A stretch of DNA of 64,000 bases from Enterococcus sp. CSURQ0835 (GCF_902706605.1 NZ_CACSLH010000002.1:97840-161839); one strand, 5' to 3'. Positions 20,141 through 29,926 are shown, counted from the stretch's first letter. The notes: generated by a model not told the origin, from the letters alone. Translations and numbers: made by a program.

Positions 20141-22219
20141 GTGAAGCTTTGCCACCAACTACCTGGCCGAATCCGCGTCCGACTGAGTGAGGCAGAGATC
20201 GGTTCGCGTTCTGCCGGACAGTTGGAAAGTTTGGTTCGCACCTTGCCTAGTATTTACAGCGCGACTTTTACACCTAAAACTAAAACACTATTGATCTATC
20301 ATAAAACCACTGATCGAATGGTACTGACGGAACTGCAGTCACTTTTTAAGGTTCGAAAATCTACCGGGGTGCAAGCGTTGAGCAATCTGACTGCCGCTTT
20401 AGTTTATGAACGAGCATTACGCTTCAAGTTGTCACCAGCTAATCAAGGGATTTTTTTAATCGGTAGCTTTTTGGAGTTGTGGCGTTTGAATCCAGACGTT
20501 TTTAAAGCTGGAACGCGTCAATTATTAAAACGTCGACCGACTGCTGACAGTTTGACGATGATCAGTGTTTTAGCTGCTTATGCGACGCGCCAACCGTTGA
20601 CGGCGACGACGATCATAATCATGAGTGGGATCGCTGATTACATCGGTCAGTTGACAGATGAGAAAAGCCGTCAATTTTTACAGCAGTCACTCCAACAAAA
20701 AGATCTGTTAGTCCATCAAGTCAATGAAGGAAAGATCGAGTCAGTCCCGCTGAAAAAAATCAAAGTTGGGGATACACTTCATGTTTATACGGGGGAAAAG
20801 ATTTTAGTCGATGGGATCGTGACGAGCGGCAGTGCCGAAGTGGATGAAGCAGGGATTACTGGTGAATTTCAAACGGCCAAAAAAATGCAAGGAGATCCAG
20901 TCTATGCATCGACGGTCGTCGCCCGTGGTCAATTGGAACTTACCGCGACGAAGTTAGGATCAGAAACCGAAGAAGCTGCGATTTATCAACTGCTCCAAGA
21001 AGCAGAGGATAATAAAAGTGAGTTGCAAAAAGTCGCTGATCGCTTGGCACAAAAAATGGTGCTCTTATCTTTTGGTGCGGCCTTATTGACCTATGGCTTA
21101 AAGCGCAATTTGGTACAAGCGATCGGAGTGTTAGTCGTTGATTTTGTTTGCGGCATAAAATTATCGAGTGAAGTGGCGATCTTAACGACGATGAATCGTT
21201 TTACAGAACGCGGTGTGGTGATCAAAGGTGGCCGAGCAATCGAAAATGCAGCGAAGGTCAAAGAAGTCGTGTTTGATAAAACCGGGACTTTAACGACCGG
21301 ACAACCCGAGATCCAAACTATTTATCCAGCAAAAGGGGTAACGAAACAAGAACTCTTGACTGCTGCAGCTTATGCTGAACAACATGCCAACCATCCGCTG
21401 AGTCGTGTGATCTTAGCGGCGGCTGAAGAGTTGGCCGTACCTAAGTTAGCTTTGACAGATGAAGAAAATCGAATCGGTTACGGTATCGTGGCACAAAATT
21501 ATCACGGTCAGACTGTTTATGTCGGTTCAGATAAGTTGATGGCCCAACAAGAAATCGACTTCTCACAACTTGATTTGCCTGCCCAAGCCGAAAATCGTAT
21601 TTATGTCGCGTTAGCTGAAAAACCTCTAGGTGTGATCGTGATCGATGACGCGATTCGCGATCAGATGGTACCGACAATCACAGAATTAAAACGCAGTGGG
21701 ATCACGGAACTGACGATGCTGACCGGCGATAAGACGACCGTGGCAAATGACGTCGCTCAAACAGTCGGGCTAACGAATGTTTACAGTCGTTTGCTGCCAC
21801 AAGATAAAGTAAAATATGTCAAAAAAGCCCGGCAAAAACATCCTGTCATGATGATCGGAGATGGGCTGAATGATTCGGCGGCGTTGAAGTGGAGCGATGT
21901 CGGAGTGGCGATCGGTCATGAAGCAAGTGATGCGGCTAAATCAGCCGGGGATATTTTGATCCAAGCTGATCAGCCGGAGATCATTTCTGAGATCGTGGCC
22001 GCCGCCCAAAAAACGATGAAAGTCATCGAACAAAATTATCGGATCGTCTTTTTATTAAATAGTACGGCAATCGCATTGAGTGTCGCCGGCAAGATCAATC
22101 CGATCGTAGGTTCTGTGATCCACAACAGTACGACGATCGGGGTGATTCTAAGAAGCTTGTTGACGTTGAGCGGCGAAAGGAGGAAAAGCGATGGACGAAC
22201 GAATCGCCGTTTTGCATGA
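20141..22219 (+). CDS. P1B-like P-type ATPase with non-CPx transport motif
   Basis: A 692-residue ATP-driven pump. An N-terminal HMA_2-like domain (1-75, HQLPGRIRVRLSEAEI) lacks CxxC. The actuator has AGITGEF, the phosphorylation site is D379 in VFDKTGTLTTG, HANHPLSR is the P1B HP motif, and MLTGD and GDGLNDSAAL (about 573-582) are intact. So ATP chemistry should work. The membrane motif that is CPC, SPC or CPH in most metal pumps reads DFVCGIKLSSE (Cys337) here and has no proline. The ion or molecule moved is therefore unknown. GTG 20141 follows GAGGTGACGG. Confidence 0.85.
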   Translation: MKLCHQLPGRIRVRLSEAEIGSRSAGQLESLVRTLPSIYSATFTPKTKTLLIYHKTTDRMVLTELQSLFKVRKSTGVQALSNLTAALVYERALRFKLSPANQGIFLIGSFLELWRLNPDVFKAGTRQLLKRRPTADSLTMISVLAAYATRQPLTATTIIIMSGIADYIGQLTDEKSRQFLQQSLQQKDLLVHQVNEGKIESVPLKKIKVGDTLHVYTGEKILVDGIVTSGSAEVDEAGITGEFQTAKKMQGDPVYASTVVARGQLELTATKLGSETEEAAIYQLLQEAEDNKSELQKVADRLAQKMVLLSFGAALLTYGLKRNLVQAIGVLVVDFVCGIKLSSEVAILTTMNRFTERGVVIKGGRAIENAAKVKEVVFDKTGTLTTGQPEIQTIYPAKGVTKQELLTAAAYAEQHANHPLSRVILAAAEELAVPKLALTDEENRIGYGIVAQNYHGQTVYVGSDKLMAQQEIDFSQLDLPAQAENRIYVALAEKPLGVIVIDDAIRDQMVPTITELKRSGITELTMLTGDKTTVANDVAQTVGLTNVYSRLLPQDKVKYVKKARQKHPVMMIGDGLNDSAALKWSDVGVAIGHEASDAAKSAGDILIQADQPEIISEIVAAAQKTMKVIEQNYRIVFLLNSTAIALSVAGKINPIVGSVIHNSTTIGVILRSLLTLSGERRKSDGRTNRRFA

Positions 22220-22769
22220 TATTCCTGGCCGCGTGCGAGTTTACTATTCGACATTAGATTTTTCAGAGCGGATCACATTGCGGATCAGGCGTAACTTAAC
22301 CGAGCTGAATGGTGTCGAGCATACGCGGATCGAACCACGGATCGGTACGTTGACTGTGCGGTATGATCCATGTAAAATTCGGATTTGTGATTTGATCGAG
22401 GTCTTAGTCTCGTTTTCTTATTACCAAGATGCACCACAATTTTCCGAAAAGACTTCGCGTAATTGGCAATCATTTCAGCGGGCGCGCAATCGTTCGCTGG
22501 TTTCTGGGAGCTTACTGGTCAGTAATTATTTTTTAAAATTAGTTGGTCGGCCAAGCTCGATGTTAGATATTTTTTCCACGATTTATACAGGCTATACGGT
22601 TTTATCTCATGGGGATCGCCAAAAAGGCCGCATTCATCATCCCGATATTTTGACCGGATTGATTACCTCGGTGACGTTGGGGCCAAATAAAATGAATGAA
22701 GTCGCATTGACTTCTTGGCTGATGAATCTATTTGAGGTCTATCGCGATTACCAAGAGTTGAACAATTAA
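22191..22769 (+). CDS. HMA_2-like membrane protein, fourth gene of the ATPase operon
   Basis: A 192-residue protein. Residues 1-75 are again HMA_2-like (VLHDIPGRVRVYYSTLDFSE, VEHTRIEPRIGTLTVRYDP) with no CxxC, though Cys62 and Cys66 sit in DPCKIRICD. The rest has hydrophobic stretches (SLVSGSLLVSNYFLKLVG, DILTGLITSVTLG) that may lie in the membrane. ATG 22191 follows GAAAGGAGG and overlaps the ATPase gene by 29 bases, so the two are translationally coupled. It is possibly an accessory subunit. Confidence 0.75.
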   Translation: MDERIAVLHDIPGRVRVYYSTLDFSERITLRIRRNLTELNGVEHTRIEPRIGTLTVRYDPCKIRICDLIEVLVSFSYYQDAPQFSEKTSRNWQSFQRARNRSLVSGSLLVSNYFLKLVGRPSSMLDIFSTIYTGYTVLSHGDRQKGRIHHPDILTGLITSVTLGPNKMNEVALTSWLMNLFEVYRDYQELNN

Positions 22770-22791
22770 AAAGTAAAGGAGTGAAACGAAG

Positions 22792-23043
22792 ATGATAAAC
22801 TTTAACAAAGATTTCTTAGCGGGTTTTGTCAGCGGTACGATCGTCGGAGCAACCGGCTATCGTTTGTATGAAGAAAATGCTGGGGATTTGAAACGGTTAG
22901 TCAAAAATGATGTCAATCAACCGGCACAGCTCAATGCTGAACCGTCACTAGAAGAGTTGATCATGCAAAAAGAAAATTTAGAAGACATGATCGCAGAAAA
23001 AGAATTAGCGGATAAAGTTGCAAGTTCTGATGCAGCAAAATAA
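22792..23043 (+). CDS. Small membrane-anchored protein, last gene of the ATPase operon
   Basis: An 83-residue protein. Residues 8-25 (LAGFVSGTIVGATGYRLY) form one glycine-rich membrane helix, followed by a charged soluble tail with a likely coiled coil (LEELIMQKENLEDMIAEKELA). The layout resembles YtxH-type small proteins, but I do not recognise a family. AAAGGAGTG precedes ATG 22792 and a terminator follows at once, so it closes the operon. Confidence 0.75.
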   Translation: MINFNKDFLAGFVSGTIVGATGYRLYEENAGDLKRLVKNDVNQPAQLNAEPSLEELIMQKENLEDMIAEKELADKVASSDAAK

Positions 23044-23049
23044 AGAGTG

Positions 23050-23076
23050 ACCGGGGAGCTTTTTCCTCGGTTTTTT
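23050..23076 (+). terminator. Terminator of the HMA/P-type ATPase operon
   Basis: ACCGGGGAG / TTCCTCGGT with a small loop, then six T. Confidence 0.75.
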
Positions 23077-23115
23077 GTTAGACTTTAGCTAAACGTCAAA
23101 AGAAGAGGGATCTAG

Positions 23116-24279
23116 TTGTCATTAAAAGAAAAAATCATCGCAGAAAGCAAACGATTGGGAATCGACAAGATCGGATTTGCTTCAGCTGAGCCGTTTTCAG
23201 CATTAGAAGCATCTTTACGGGAACAAAAACGATTAGGACATACATCAGGCTTTGAACATCCAGTGATCGAAGAACGTTTAGATCCGGAAAAGACCTTTGA
23301 AGACCCGCAAACAATCATTGCTATCGCCTTAGCTTATCCGACTAAGCTGCACGCTGAACTACCAACAGACGAAAAGCGTGGTGCTTTTGCACGAGCTTCG
23401 TGGGGCGTGGACTATCATGATATTTTACGCGAACGTTTGAATCAGTTGATTGAATTTATCAAAGGGGAAGCCGAGTCAGAAGCTCAGCGCGCGCAGTGGC
23501 GCTTTAAGCCGGAAGTCGATACGGGAGAACTGATTGATGTGGCGGTGGCCCAACGAGCTGGTTTAGGCTTTATCGGTCGGAATGGTTTATTGATCACGGA
23601 AGAATTCGGTTCGTTTGTTTATTTGGGCGAAGTCGTCACGAATATCAAATTCGAAGTCGATGAACCAGTTCCGTTTGGATGTGGAGAATGTACTCGCTGT
23701 GTTAAGGCATGTCCGACGCAAGCACTGTTAGGAGATGGGCGGATGAATGCACAACGCTGTCTGTCTTATCAAACCCAAACAAAGGGCGAATTACCCGAAA
23801 CCTATCGTAAAAAAATTCGGAATGTGATCTATGGGTGTGATATTTGCCAACTTGTTTGTCCATATAATAAAGGCAAAGACTTCCACTTTCATTCTGAAAT
23901 GGAGCCGATAGCCGCTGAAGTCTATCCGCCGCTTAAACCACTGCTTGCTTTATCCAATCGAGCATTCAAACAGCAATTTGGACATCTAGCAGGTTCATGG
24001 CGCGGGAAAAAACCGTTGCAACGTAATGCGCTCGTTGCACTCGCGAATCTTGGTGACCAAAGCGCGATCCCGGAGATTTATCGCGTCGCCCAAGAAGATG
24101 TCCACCCCGTGATTCGTGCAACGGCAGTTTGGGCATTGGGGCAATTAGTCAAAACTGATTTTGAACTTTGGTTGGATCGCTTAACAGAACTGACTGCACG
24201 TGATCCAGAAGAAAGCGTGCAAGTTGAATTGCAAACAGCGATCAAAAAAATCCAAAAAAAAGCCACGCGGAAAAAATAA
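23116..24279 (+). CDS. queG: Epoxyqueuosine reductase
   Basis: A 387-residue iron-sulfur, cobalamin-dependent enzyme that turns epoxyqueuosine into queuosine at the tRNA wobble base. The two ferredoxin-like 4Fe-4S motifs are [16 protein letters not shown] and [13 protein letters not shown]. The C-terminal ~90 residues are HEAT-like repeats ([20 protein letters not shown]), as in Firmicutes QueG. The start is TTG 23116 after AGAGGG. It is monocistronic, between two terminators. Confidence 0.94.
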   Translation: MSLKEKIIAESKRLGIDKIGFASAEPFSALEASLREQKRLGHTSGFEHPVIEERLDPEKTFEDPQTIIAIALAYPTKLHAELPTDEKRGAFARASWGVDYHDILRERLNQLIEFIKGEAESEAQRAQWRFKPEVDTGELIDVAVAQRAGLGFIGRNGLLITEEFGSFVYLGEVVTNIKFEVDEPVPFGCGECTRCVKACPTQALLGDGRMNAQRCLSYQTQTKGELPETYRKKIRNVIYGCDICQLVCPYNKGKDFHFHSEMEPIAAEVYPPLKPLLALSNRAFKQQFGHLAGSWRGKKPLQRNALVALANLGDQSAIPEIYRVAQEDVHPVIRATAVWALGQLVKTDFELWLDRLTELTARDPEESVQVELQTAIKKIQKKATRKK

Positions 24280-24304
24280 ATTTTCGGCGTGGTTTATTTT
24301 TATT
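24262..24304 (+). terminator. queG terminator
   Basis: GCCACGCGGAAAA pairs with TTTTCGGCGTGGT with one mismatch, then TTTATTTTT. It overlaps the stop codon. Confidence 0.75.
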
Positions 24305-24327
24305 TGGATCGCTAGTGAAGCTAGCTG

Positions 24328-24744
24328 TTAATAGTCTTCAGCAGCCAAATCTAATTTGACGTTTCCTTTGATTGCTTTTGAGTAGGGGCAGATGTCTTCG
24401 GTTTCTTTTAAATACTTCATCGTTTCAGCTTGCGTCAAGCCTTCGATTTTACCGATCAATTTGACTTCTAAGTGAAGCGTCGTAAAGTCAGGTAAGTCGC
24501 CTAATAAGCTGACTTCTGCTCGTAGTGAGCGATCGCGTTTTCCTAAGCCGTCACGTTCTAATGGAAATGAAAGGGCGCCATTGAAACAAGCAGAGATTCC
24601 AGCAGCAAACAATTCTTCTGGATTCGTATAGCCTTCTTTTTTAGTCATCGTTGTTTTGACATCTAAGTAGCCCGTCACCGATTTACTTTCACCTTCACGC
24701 CCGCCAGTGTTGACAACTGTTGATAAAGACATTTTTTTTGACAT
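24328..24744 (-). CDS. ohr: Organic hydroperoxide resistance protein, Ohr/OsmC family
   Basis: A 138-residue thiol peroxidase that reduces organic and fatty-acid hydroperoxides. The peroxidatic Cys53 lies in LFAAGISACFNGAL and the resolving Cys119 in ICPYSKAIKGN. I chose ATG 24744, which follows GAAAGGAAT; an upstream in-frame TTG (24777) would add 11 residues not seen in the family. No ohrR-like MarR gene is adjacent. It diverges from a two-component system, which might sense related stress, by position only. Confidence 0.88.
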   Translation of the reverse strand: MSKKMSLSTVVNTGGREGESKSVTGYLDVKTTMTKKEGYTNPEELFAAGISACFNGALSFPLERDGLGKRDRSLRAEVSLLGDLPDFTTLHLEVKLIGKIEGLTQAETMKYLKETEDICPYSKAIKGNVKLDLAAEDY

Positions 24745-24937
24745 CGAACCATTCCTTTCAACTTGATCTAGTTTCAATGTATCACGGAAGGTTGGTGGGT
24801 AAAAATGAAATGCTCATTTTTAGCGTTAAACTTTTTCTATGGGTCGGTTGATGGAAAATTTTTTCAAAAGTCATGAGTGCTTTGTTAGTGTAATCGGGAG
24901 AAGTCTAGGTATAATAAAACAATCAGAGGTGAGGAAA

Positions 24938-25633
24938 GTGAGCCAAACAATTAAATTTTTATTAGTCGAAGATGATCACACGCTGTCCGCATCGATCAAG
25001 GAAATCTTAAGTGAACTAGGAGAAGTGACGCAAGTCTATGATGGTGACTTGGGACTTTTCGAAGCTGAAAGCGATGTGTATAATCTCATTGTGTTAGATA
25101 TCATGCTGCCAGGTAAAGATGGATTTGAAGTGCTGGCTGAATTGCGGAAAGGACACCATCAAGTACCCGTTTTGATTTTGACAGCTAAAGATAGTCTACC
25201 TAGTAAAGTCGAAGGATTCGAAAAAGGCGCGGATGATTATTTGACCAAGCCGTTTTATCGTGAAGAACTCTTGATGCGAGTCAAAGCGTTGTTAAAACGT
25301 TCGTTGGGTCTATTTGATGAGTCTGTGTTGCATTATGGTCAGTTGAGTTGTTACTTGACGACCAATGAAGTGCACTATGGTCAACAAGTATTACCGATCC
25401 AAGGAAAAGAATATGAATTATTGGTCTACTTGATCCAAAATAAAGGGACGATCTTAACGAAAGAACAAATTTTTGATCGGATTTGGGGCTTTGATTCCGA
25501 GACGACTTTGAGTGTGGTGGAAGTCTACATGAGTAACTTGCGGAAACATTTAAAAGTAGTCGGATTAGATAAAGCAATCAAAACGTTGCGGAATGTCGGC
25601 TATTTGTTACAGGAGCCAAGCGATGGAAAATGA
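24938..25633 (+). CDS. OmpR-family response regulator
   Basis: A 231-residue regulator. The receiver domain has acidic residues 11-13 (VEDD), the phosphorylated Asp54 in LIVLDIMLPG, and Lys in DDYLTKPF. The C-terminal winged helix (about 130-228) has LTKEQIFDRIWGFDSETTLSVVE and VYMSNLRKHL. I chose GTG 24938 after GAGGTGAGG; an upstream in-frame ATG would add 33 unrelated residues. A TATAAT at 24910-24915 is the likely -10. It overlaps the kinase gene by 11 bases. The regulated genes are unknown. Confidence 0.92.
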   Translation: MSQTIKFLLVEDDHTLSASIKEILSELGEVTQVYDGDLGLFEAESDVYNLIVLDIMLPGKDGFEVLAELRKGHHQVPVLILTAKDSLPSKVEGFEKGADDYLTKPFYREELLMRVKALLKRSLGLFDESVLHYGQLSCYLTTNEVHYGQQVLPIQGKEYELLVYLIQNKGTILTKEQIFDRIWGFDSETTLSVVEVYMSNLRKHLKVVGLDKAIKTLRNVGYLLQEPSDGK

Positions 25634-26921
25634 TTTAGCAAAAAAACAAGGGATTCGCTTTTTCGGAATGAATCTAATCGCATTTGCGCTGATTTTTTTA
25701 AGTCTCGGCTTCATCATGTTTCAAATCATCGATCGTTCCGCTTATCAGGAAACGGATCGGATGTTATTGACTACGAGCCAAGATCAACGGATCATCCAAC
25801 GGGAATTGAATCGATTGTTAGGTGAAAAACAAGTCGCGCCACCGCCGGACCGAGCGATTAATCATTTCAATACTCAGATCATCTTGTGGTCCGCTGATGG
25901 AAAAATGTTAAACCCAACAGAAGATGTGCGACTGGCTGAGCTGAGTCAGCTCAAATTGAATCGTAAAAAATTAAATCAGATCAAACCGCTGACGTTAAAT
26001 AGCAAAACGGATACGGAGCTGACCTTTCATAGTTTGACGACCAAGCTACCGGCAACATTGGATAGTCCGGCGACCGATCAAGTAGCCTACATTCAATTTT
26101 TAGCTAACACGAACCAAGTGACCCAAACGATGAAGACGTTTAAATTGGGCTTAGTCATCTGTATGGCTTTTTTCTGGTTGCTATCATTGGCTGTCAGCTA
26201 TTATTTATCTCGTTTGACCTTGCGTCCATTGTTGACTGCTTGGCGCAAACAGCAAGAATTTGTCGAAAATGCGTCTCATGAGTTACGTACGCCATTAACG
26301 ATCATTCAAAATCAATTGCAACGTCTGTTCACGAAACCGAATGCTACGATCTTAGATGAATCAGAAGCAATCGCGCAAGCTTTAAACGAAACGCGTCGGC
26401 TGACGACTTTGACTAGTGATTTATTGACGATCGCCCGCAGCGACTCCAACCAGTTGCTGTTAGAAAAGACACCCGTTGATATCACACAATTTTTGACTGA
26501 GACACTGCAGCCGTTCCAAGAATTAGCTGCAGCAGAAGAAAAAAAATTCACGTTGAACAATCAGGCAAGTGGTAAGATCACGGTTGATGAAAAACGCATC
26601 CACCAACTACTGGTGATTTTGTTAGACAATGCATTGAAGTATACGAAGGCGGGTGATAGCATCACGGTCACATCGCAAAAAATGAATCGTGATTGGGTCA
26701 TCGCTGTTCAAAATACTGGTCCTTCGATTGAGCCAAAAGCGCAAAAGCAATTGTTTGAGCGTTTTTACCGGGAAGACCCTTCGCGAAACAAACAAACGGG
26801 CGGTTATGGATTAGGACTTGCGATCGCCGCTCAAATCGTAGCGGAACATCAAGGTAAGATCAAAGTCAGCGACAATCTTCCACAAGGTGTGGTCTTTACG
26901 GTTAAACTGCCAGTTAGCTAA
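25623..26921 (+). CDS. Sensor histidine kinase
   Basis: A 432-residue membrane kinase. Two helices (about 15-35 and 170-192) frame an outer sensing domain of roughly 135 residues. The H-box is FVENASHELRTPLT, followed by the N-box LLDNALKYT and the G-box GGYGLGLAIA. There is little or no HAMP. ATG 25623 follows ACAGGAG and overlaps the regulator's stop. The external domain gives no clue to the signal. Confidence 0.92.
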   Translation: MENDLAKKQGIRFFGMNLIAFALIFLSLGFIMFQIIDRSAYQETDRMLLTTSQDQRIIQRELNRLLGEKQVAPPPDRAINHFNTQIILWSADGKMLNPTEDVRLAELSQLKLNRKKLNQIKPLTLNSKTDTELTFHSLTTKLPATLDSPATDQVAYIQFLANTNQVTQTMKTFKLGLVICMAFFWLLSLAVSYYLSRLTLRPLLTAWRKQQEFVENASHELRTPLTIIQNQLQRLFTKPNATILDESEAIAQALNETRRLTTLTSDLLTIARSDSNQLLLEKTPVDITQFLTETLQPFQELAAAEEKKFTLNNQASGKITVDEKRIHQLLVILLDNALKYTKAGDSITVTSQKMNRDWVIAVQNTGPSIEPKAQKQLFERFYREDPSRNKQTGGYGLGLAIAAQIVAEHQGKIKVSDNLPQGVVFTVKLPVS

Positions 26922-27034
26922 AGTTTGACGTTCAAAAACTGATTTTTGATAAAAAACGAGCGACTGCTTTTAGTTATCCTTTTAAGAATTTTTTATTCTG
27001 CTATATAATAAGAAGATGAAAGTGAGTGAGGAAG

Positions 27035-27973
27035 ATGGCAGAAGAAAAAAGAAGCGGATCGATGGCGATCTTAGCGGCTTTATTTGCGAATATTTTAGTC
27101 GCCATCAGTAAGTTCGTCGGCTACTTATTAAGTGGCAGTGCGGCGATGATGAATGAAAGTATCCACAGTGTCGTCGATTGCAGCAACCAGATCTTATTGA
27201 TCTTTGGTGATAAACGCGCTAGTCGCGGGCAAAGTGAGCTACATCAATTTGGGGAAGGTCGCGCGAAATATTTTTTCAGTACGATCGTGGCCACGATGCT
27301 ATTTTTTGGCGGGGGCGCGCTGGGTGTGATGGAAGCGGTCGAAAAATTATTCCATCCCAGCCATGACGTTGAGAACCCGCTGATCGTCTTATTGATTTTG
27401 ATTTTTGGGATCATCGTTGAGGGGAGTTCACTGCGGGTAGCCTTTAAAGAAATCGCCGAGCTGAATACGGAAAAGCTTCCGCTAGGTAAATTTTTGAAAG
27501 AGAGCCGGCACAGTGAAATTTTGATCATCTTTACTGAATATAGTTGTGCGGTGATCGGACTAGTGCTCGCTTTGATCGGGACACTGTTGACGATGTGGAC
27601 GAATAATCCTATGTTTGATGCGTTGAGTGGGTTGTTGATCGGATTACTCTTGATGTTTGCATCGATTTTCTTAGCCCGCGAGTTTTACAGCTTGATCATT
27701 GGCGAGAGTGTCTCGCAACAAGATCTGGAAAAAATCAAAGCGGCTTTCAAACGACCAGAAGTCAAAAAGTTGATCGATGTCAAAACGGTTCACTTGAGTC
27801 CGGAAGAAGTTATGATCGCGGCTAAAATTGATATTGCAGATCATTACGAAGGGGTCAGTTACGATGTAGTGAATGCAATCGAAAAAGTGATCCGGCACTC
27901 ATTGCCCGATAAAAAAGCCTATATTTATATCGAGACGGATGAATTCGATCCTAACTATGATGCGCAACATTAG
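27035..27973 (+). CDS. Cation diffusion facilitator family metal exporter
   Basis: A 312-residue membrane protein with about five or six helices and a cytosolic C-terminal domain. The early GSAAMMNESIHSVVDCSNQ segment is the CDF helix-2 motif (S/A-x-x-N/S-E-S-x-H-S-x-x-D), with Asp and His as metal ligands. A second HxxxE-like element is in helix 5 (NPMFDALSGLLIG, Asp). It probably exports Zn2+, Mn2+ or Fe2+. ATG 27035 follows GAGTGAGG. A TATAAT lies at 27004-27009. Monocistronic. Confidence 0.9.
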   Translation: MAEEKRSGSMAILAALFANILVAISKFVGYLLSGSAAMMNESIHSVVDCSNQILLIFGDKRASRGQSELHQFGEGRAKYFFSTIVATMLFFGGGALGVMEAVEKLFHPSHDVENPLIVLLILIFGIIVEGSSLRVAFKEIAELNTEKLPLGKFLKESRHSEILIIFTEYSCAVIGLVLALIGTLLTMWTNNPMFDALSGLLIGLLLMFASIFLAREFYSLIIGESVSQQDLEKIKAAFKRPEVKKLIDVKTVHLSPEEVMIAAKIDIADHYEGVSYDVVNAIEKVIRHSLPDKKAYIYIETDEFDPNYDAQH

Positions 27974-28005
27974 AAGTGTGCCCACCGGTGGCACGCTTCT
28001 TTTTT
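27973..28005 (+). terminator. Terminator of the CDF gene
   Basis: GAAGTGTGCC / GGCACGCTTC (one G-T) with a 7-base loop, then six T. Confidence 0.8.
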
Positions 28006-28072
28006 CAAAGCACGAGGATAAAAAAATTGATGATCAGCTCATTTGAACAAATAGTGAAAAGAGGTGGGACAC

Positions 28073-29872
28073 ATGAATTCATTTCGGTTTGTGGCTCGGT
28101 ATAGTCGCGAATTTTTAAGGCATTGGGGAAGTTATGTCTTATTGATCTTAACGACTAATCTCGTCTTAGAATACGCAGTGATTCCATTGTTCCAATTTAC
28201 TGCGAGTTTTATTTTACAAAAAGGCGACATTCCGTATGTCTCGAATACAAATTTTTTGACGATTTTAACGCAGCATCCAGGCGTGAGTTTGGCGTTACTG
28301 TGTTTACTGTTACTGATCTTAGCGGTGATTTTTTTGCAATTCACGTTTCAGTTATTTGGGATCAGAAGTATCCAAGCTAATGAAAATCAAAATTTATGGC
28401 AGTTGTTTAAACGTTCGCTTCGTCAAATGCGTCACTTGCGACCAGCGGTATTTTTATTTTTCTTATTTTACTTTATGATCGTGTTACCTTTTGCCAATAG
28501 TGTTTTTCGAACGCCACTGTTAAATAAAGTAACGATCCCGACTTTTATCATAGATTTTTTACTAGCAAAACCGTGGTCAGCCGTTTTGTTAGCATTGGGC
28601 TATTTAGCGATTTCTTATGTGGGGATGCGCTGGCTGTTCGTCTTGCCTTTGATGATCTTTAAAGAGTTGCGGCCACGTTTAGCGATCCGAGAAAGTTGGC
28701 AGCTGACTCATGAGCGCTTTTGGCATTATTTGTGGCGCTTAGTGCTGATCTCAGTTTCGTTGTCGATTATTTCAATGGTTGGTTATGAAATGATCTATCT
28801 GTTTCAAACTTTACTGGATCAACTACCTAAACCGCTGCCGGCGATCGGGGCGATGTTGAATTTGACGGGCGTCCAATTGTTTGGGCAATTTTTATTTATG
28901 TGGGCGACTGTTTTGTATTTCAGTATCTTATTGCAAAAATTTTTTGCTTTGCCCCTCAAAGTTCCAGAGACCCGCGCTAAACGCAAGATCAATTTGTTGA
29001 TTCGCATCGCAGCCGGGATCTTTGTCGTATTTTTGAGTTTGTCCACGCTAGCTAGCAACGCTCTTTATTTAGCTGGGATCACGGAGACACAGCCTTTAGT
29101 GATTTCTCATCGCGGAGTGGATGAAGAAAACGGGGTACAAAATACCTTGCCAGCTTTAGCGGCGACGATCAAAAAAAAGCCTGACTATGTAGAAATGGAT
29201 GTCCATGAGACGAAAGACCATCAGTTTGTCGTCATGCATGATGAAAATCTCAAACAGTTGACGGGCGTCGATCGGGCACCGTATCAATTGACTTTAGCTG
29301 AATTGACACAACTGACTGCGCGAGAGAATGGTCATGCAGCGAAAGTCGCAAGTTTTGATGACTACTTAGCTTATGCTAACGACCACGGTCAAAAACTATT
29401 GATCGAGCTTAAAACGACACCGCATGATTCACCTGAGATGCTAGATCGTTTCATCGCGCGGTATCAAGTGAATATCTTGCGTCACCAACACCGAGTCCAT
29501 TCGCTAGATTATAACGTAGTCAAAGAATTGAAAAGCCGGGCACCTAAACTGTACGTCAGTTATATCTTGCCTTATAATTTGACTTTTCCTCAGACGACTG
29601 CTAACGGTTATACAATGGAAGAAAGTACGTTGAATGAAGATTTTATGGATCAAGCGCGCTTGCAGCAAAAGCAAGTCTATGCTTGGACGGTCAACGATGC
29701 GCTGGCGATGGATCGCATGATTTTTTTACATGTCGATGGGATCATCACCGATGACATCACATTGTTAAAAAGTGAGATCGCAGACTTCCAACGTGATCCG
29801 ACTTTTGCCCAGCGGATTCGAATTTATATCGATCGCATCCCTAGCTTCGATCAAAAGCGTGACGAGAATTAA
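28073..29872 (+). CDS. Membrane-bound glycerophosphodiester phosphodiesterase
   Basis: A 599-residue protein. The first ~330 residues form a membrane domain with about six to eight helices. A GDPD domain (about 343-585) follows: VISHRGVDEENGVQNTLPAL with catalytic His346 and metal Glu, EMDVHETKDHQFVVMHD, and WTVND near the end. This form cleaves glycerophosphodiesters, probably from lipids or lipoteichoic acid, on the outer face. ATG 28073 follows AAAGAGGTGG; an in-frame GTG at 28064 overlaps that site. Monocistronic. Confidence 0.88.
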   Translation: MNSFRFVARYSREFLRHWGSYVLLILTTNLVLEYAVIPLFQFTASFILQKGDIPYVSNTNFLTILTQHPGVSLALLCLLLLILAVIFLQFTFQLFGIRSIQANENQNLWQLFKRSLRQMRHLRPAVFLFFLFYFMIVLPFANSVFRTPLLNKVTIPTFIIDFLLAKPWSAVLLALGYLAISYVGMRWLFVLPLMIFKELRPRLAIRESWQLTHERFWHYLWRLVLISVSLSIISMVGYEMIYLFQTLLDQLPKPLPAIGAMLNLTGVQLFGQFLFMWATVLYFSILLQKFFALPLKVPETRAKRKINLLIRIAAGIFVVFLSLSTLASNALYLAGITETQPLVISHRGVDEENGVQNTLPALAATIKKKPDYVEMDVHETKDHQFVVMHDENLKQLTGVDRAPYQLTLAELTQLTARENGHAAKVASFDDYLAYANDHGQKLLIELKTTPHDSPEMLDRFIARYQVNILRHQHRVHSLDYNVVKELKSRAPKLYVSYILPYNLTFPQTTANGYTMEESTLNEDFMDQARLQQKQVYAWTVNDALAMDRMIFLHVDGIITDDITLLKSEIADFQRDPTFAQRIRIYIDRIPSFDQKRDEN

Positions 29873-29880
29873 AATCGTTT

Positions 29881-29926
29881 AAGTGAGTCTGAAAACGATT
29901 GACGGAAGTCATTTTCAGACTCACTT
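29881..29926 (+). terminator. Strong hairpin after the GDPD gene
   Basis: A 15-bp perfect stem AAGTGAGTCTGAAAA / TTTTCAGACTCACTT with a 16-base loop, 8 bases after the stop codon. No T run follows, so it may be a terminator of low efficiency or an mRNA 3' stabiliser. Confidence 0.5.
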
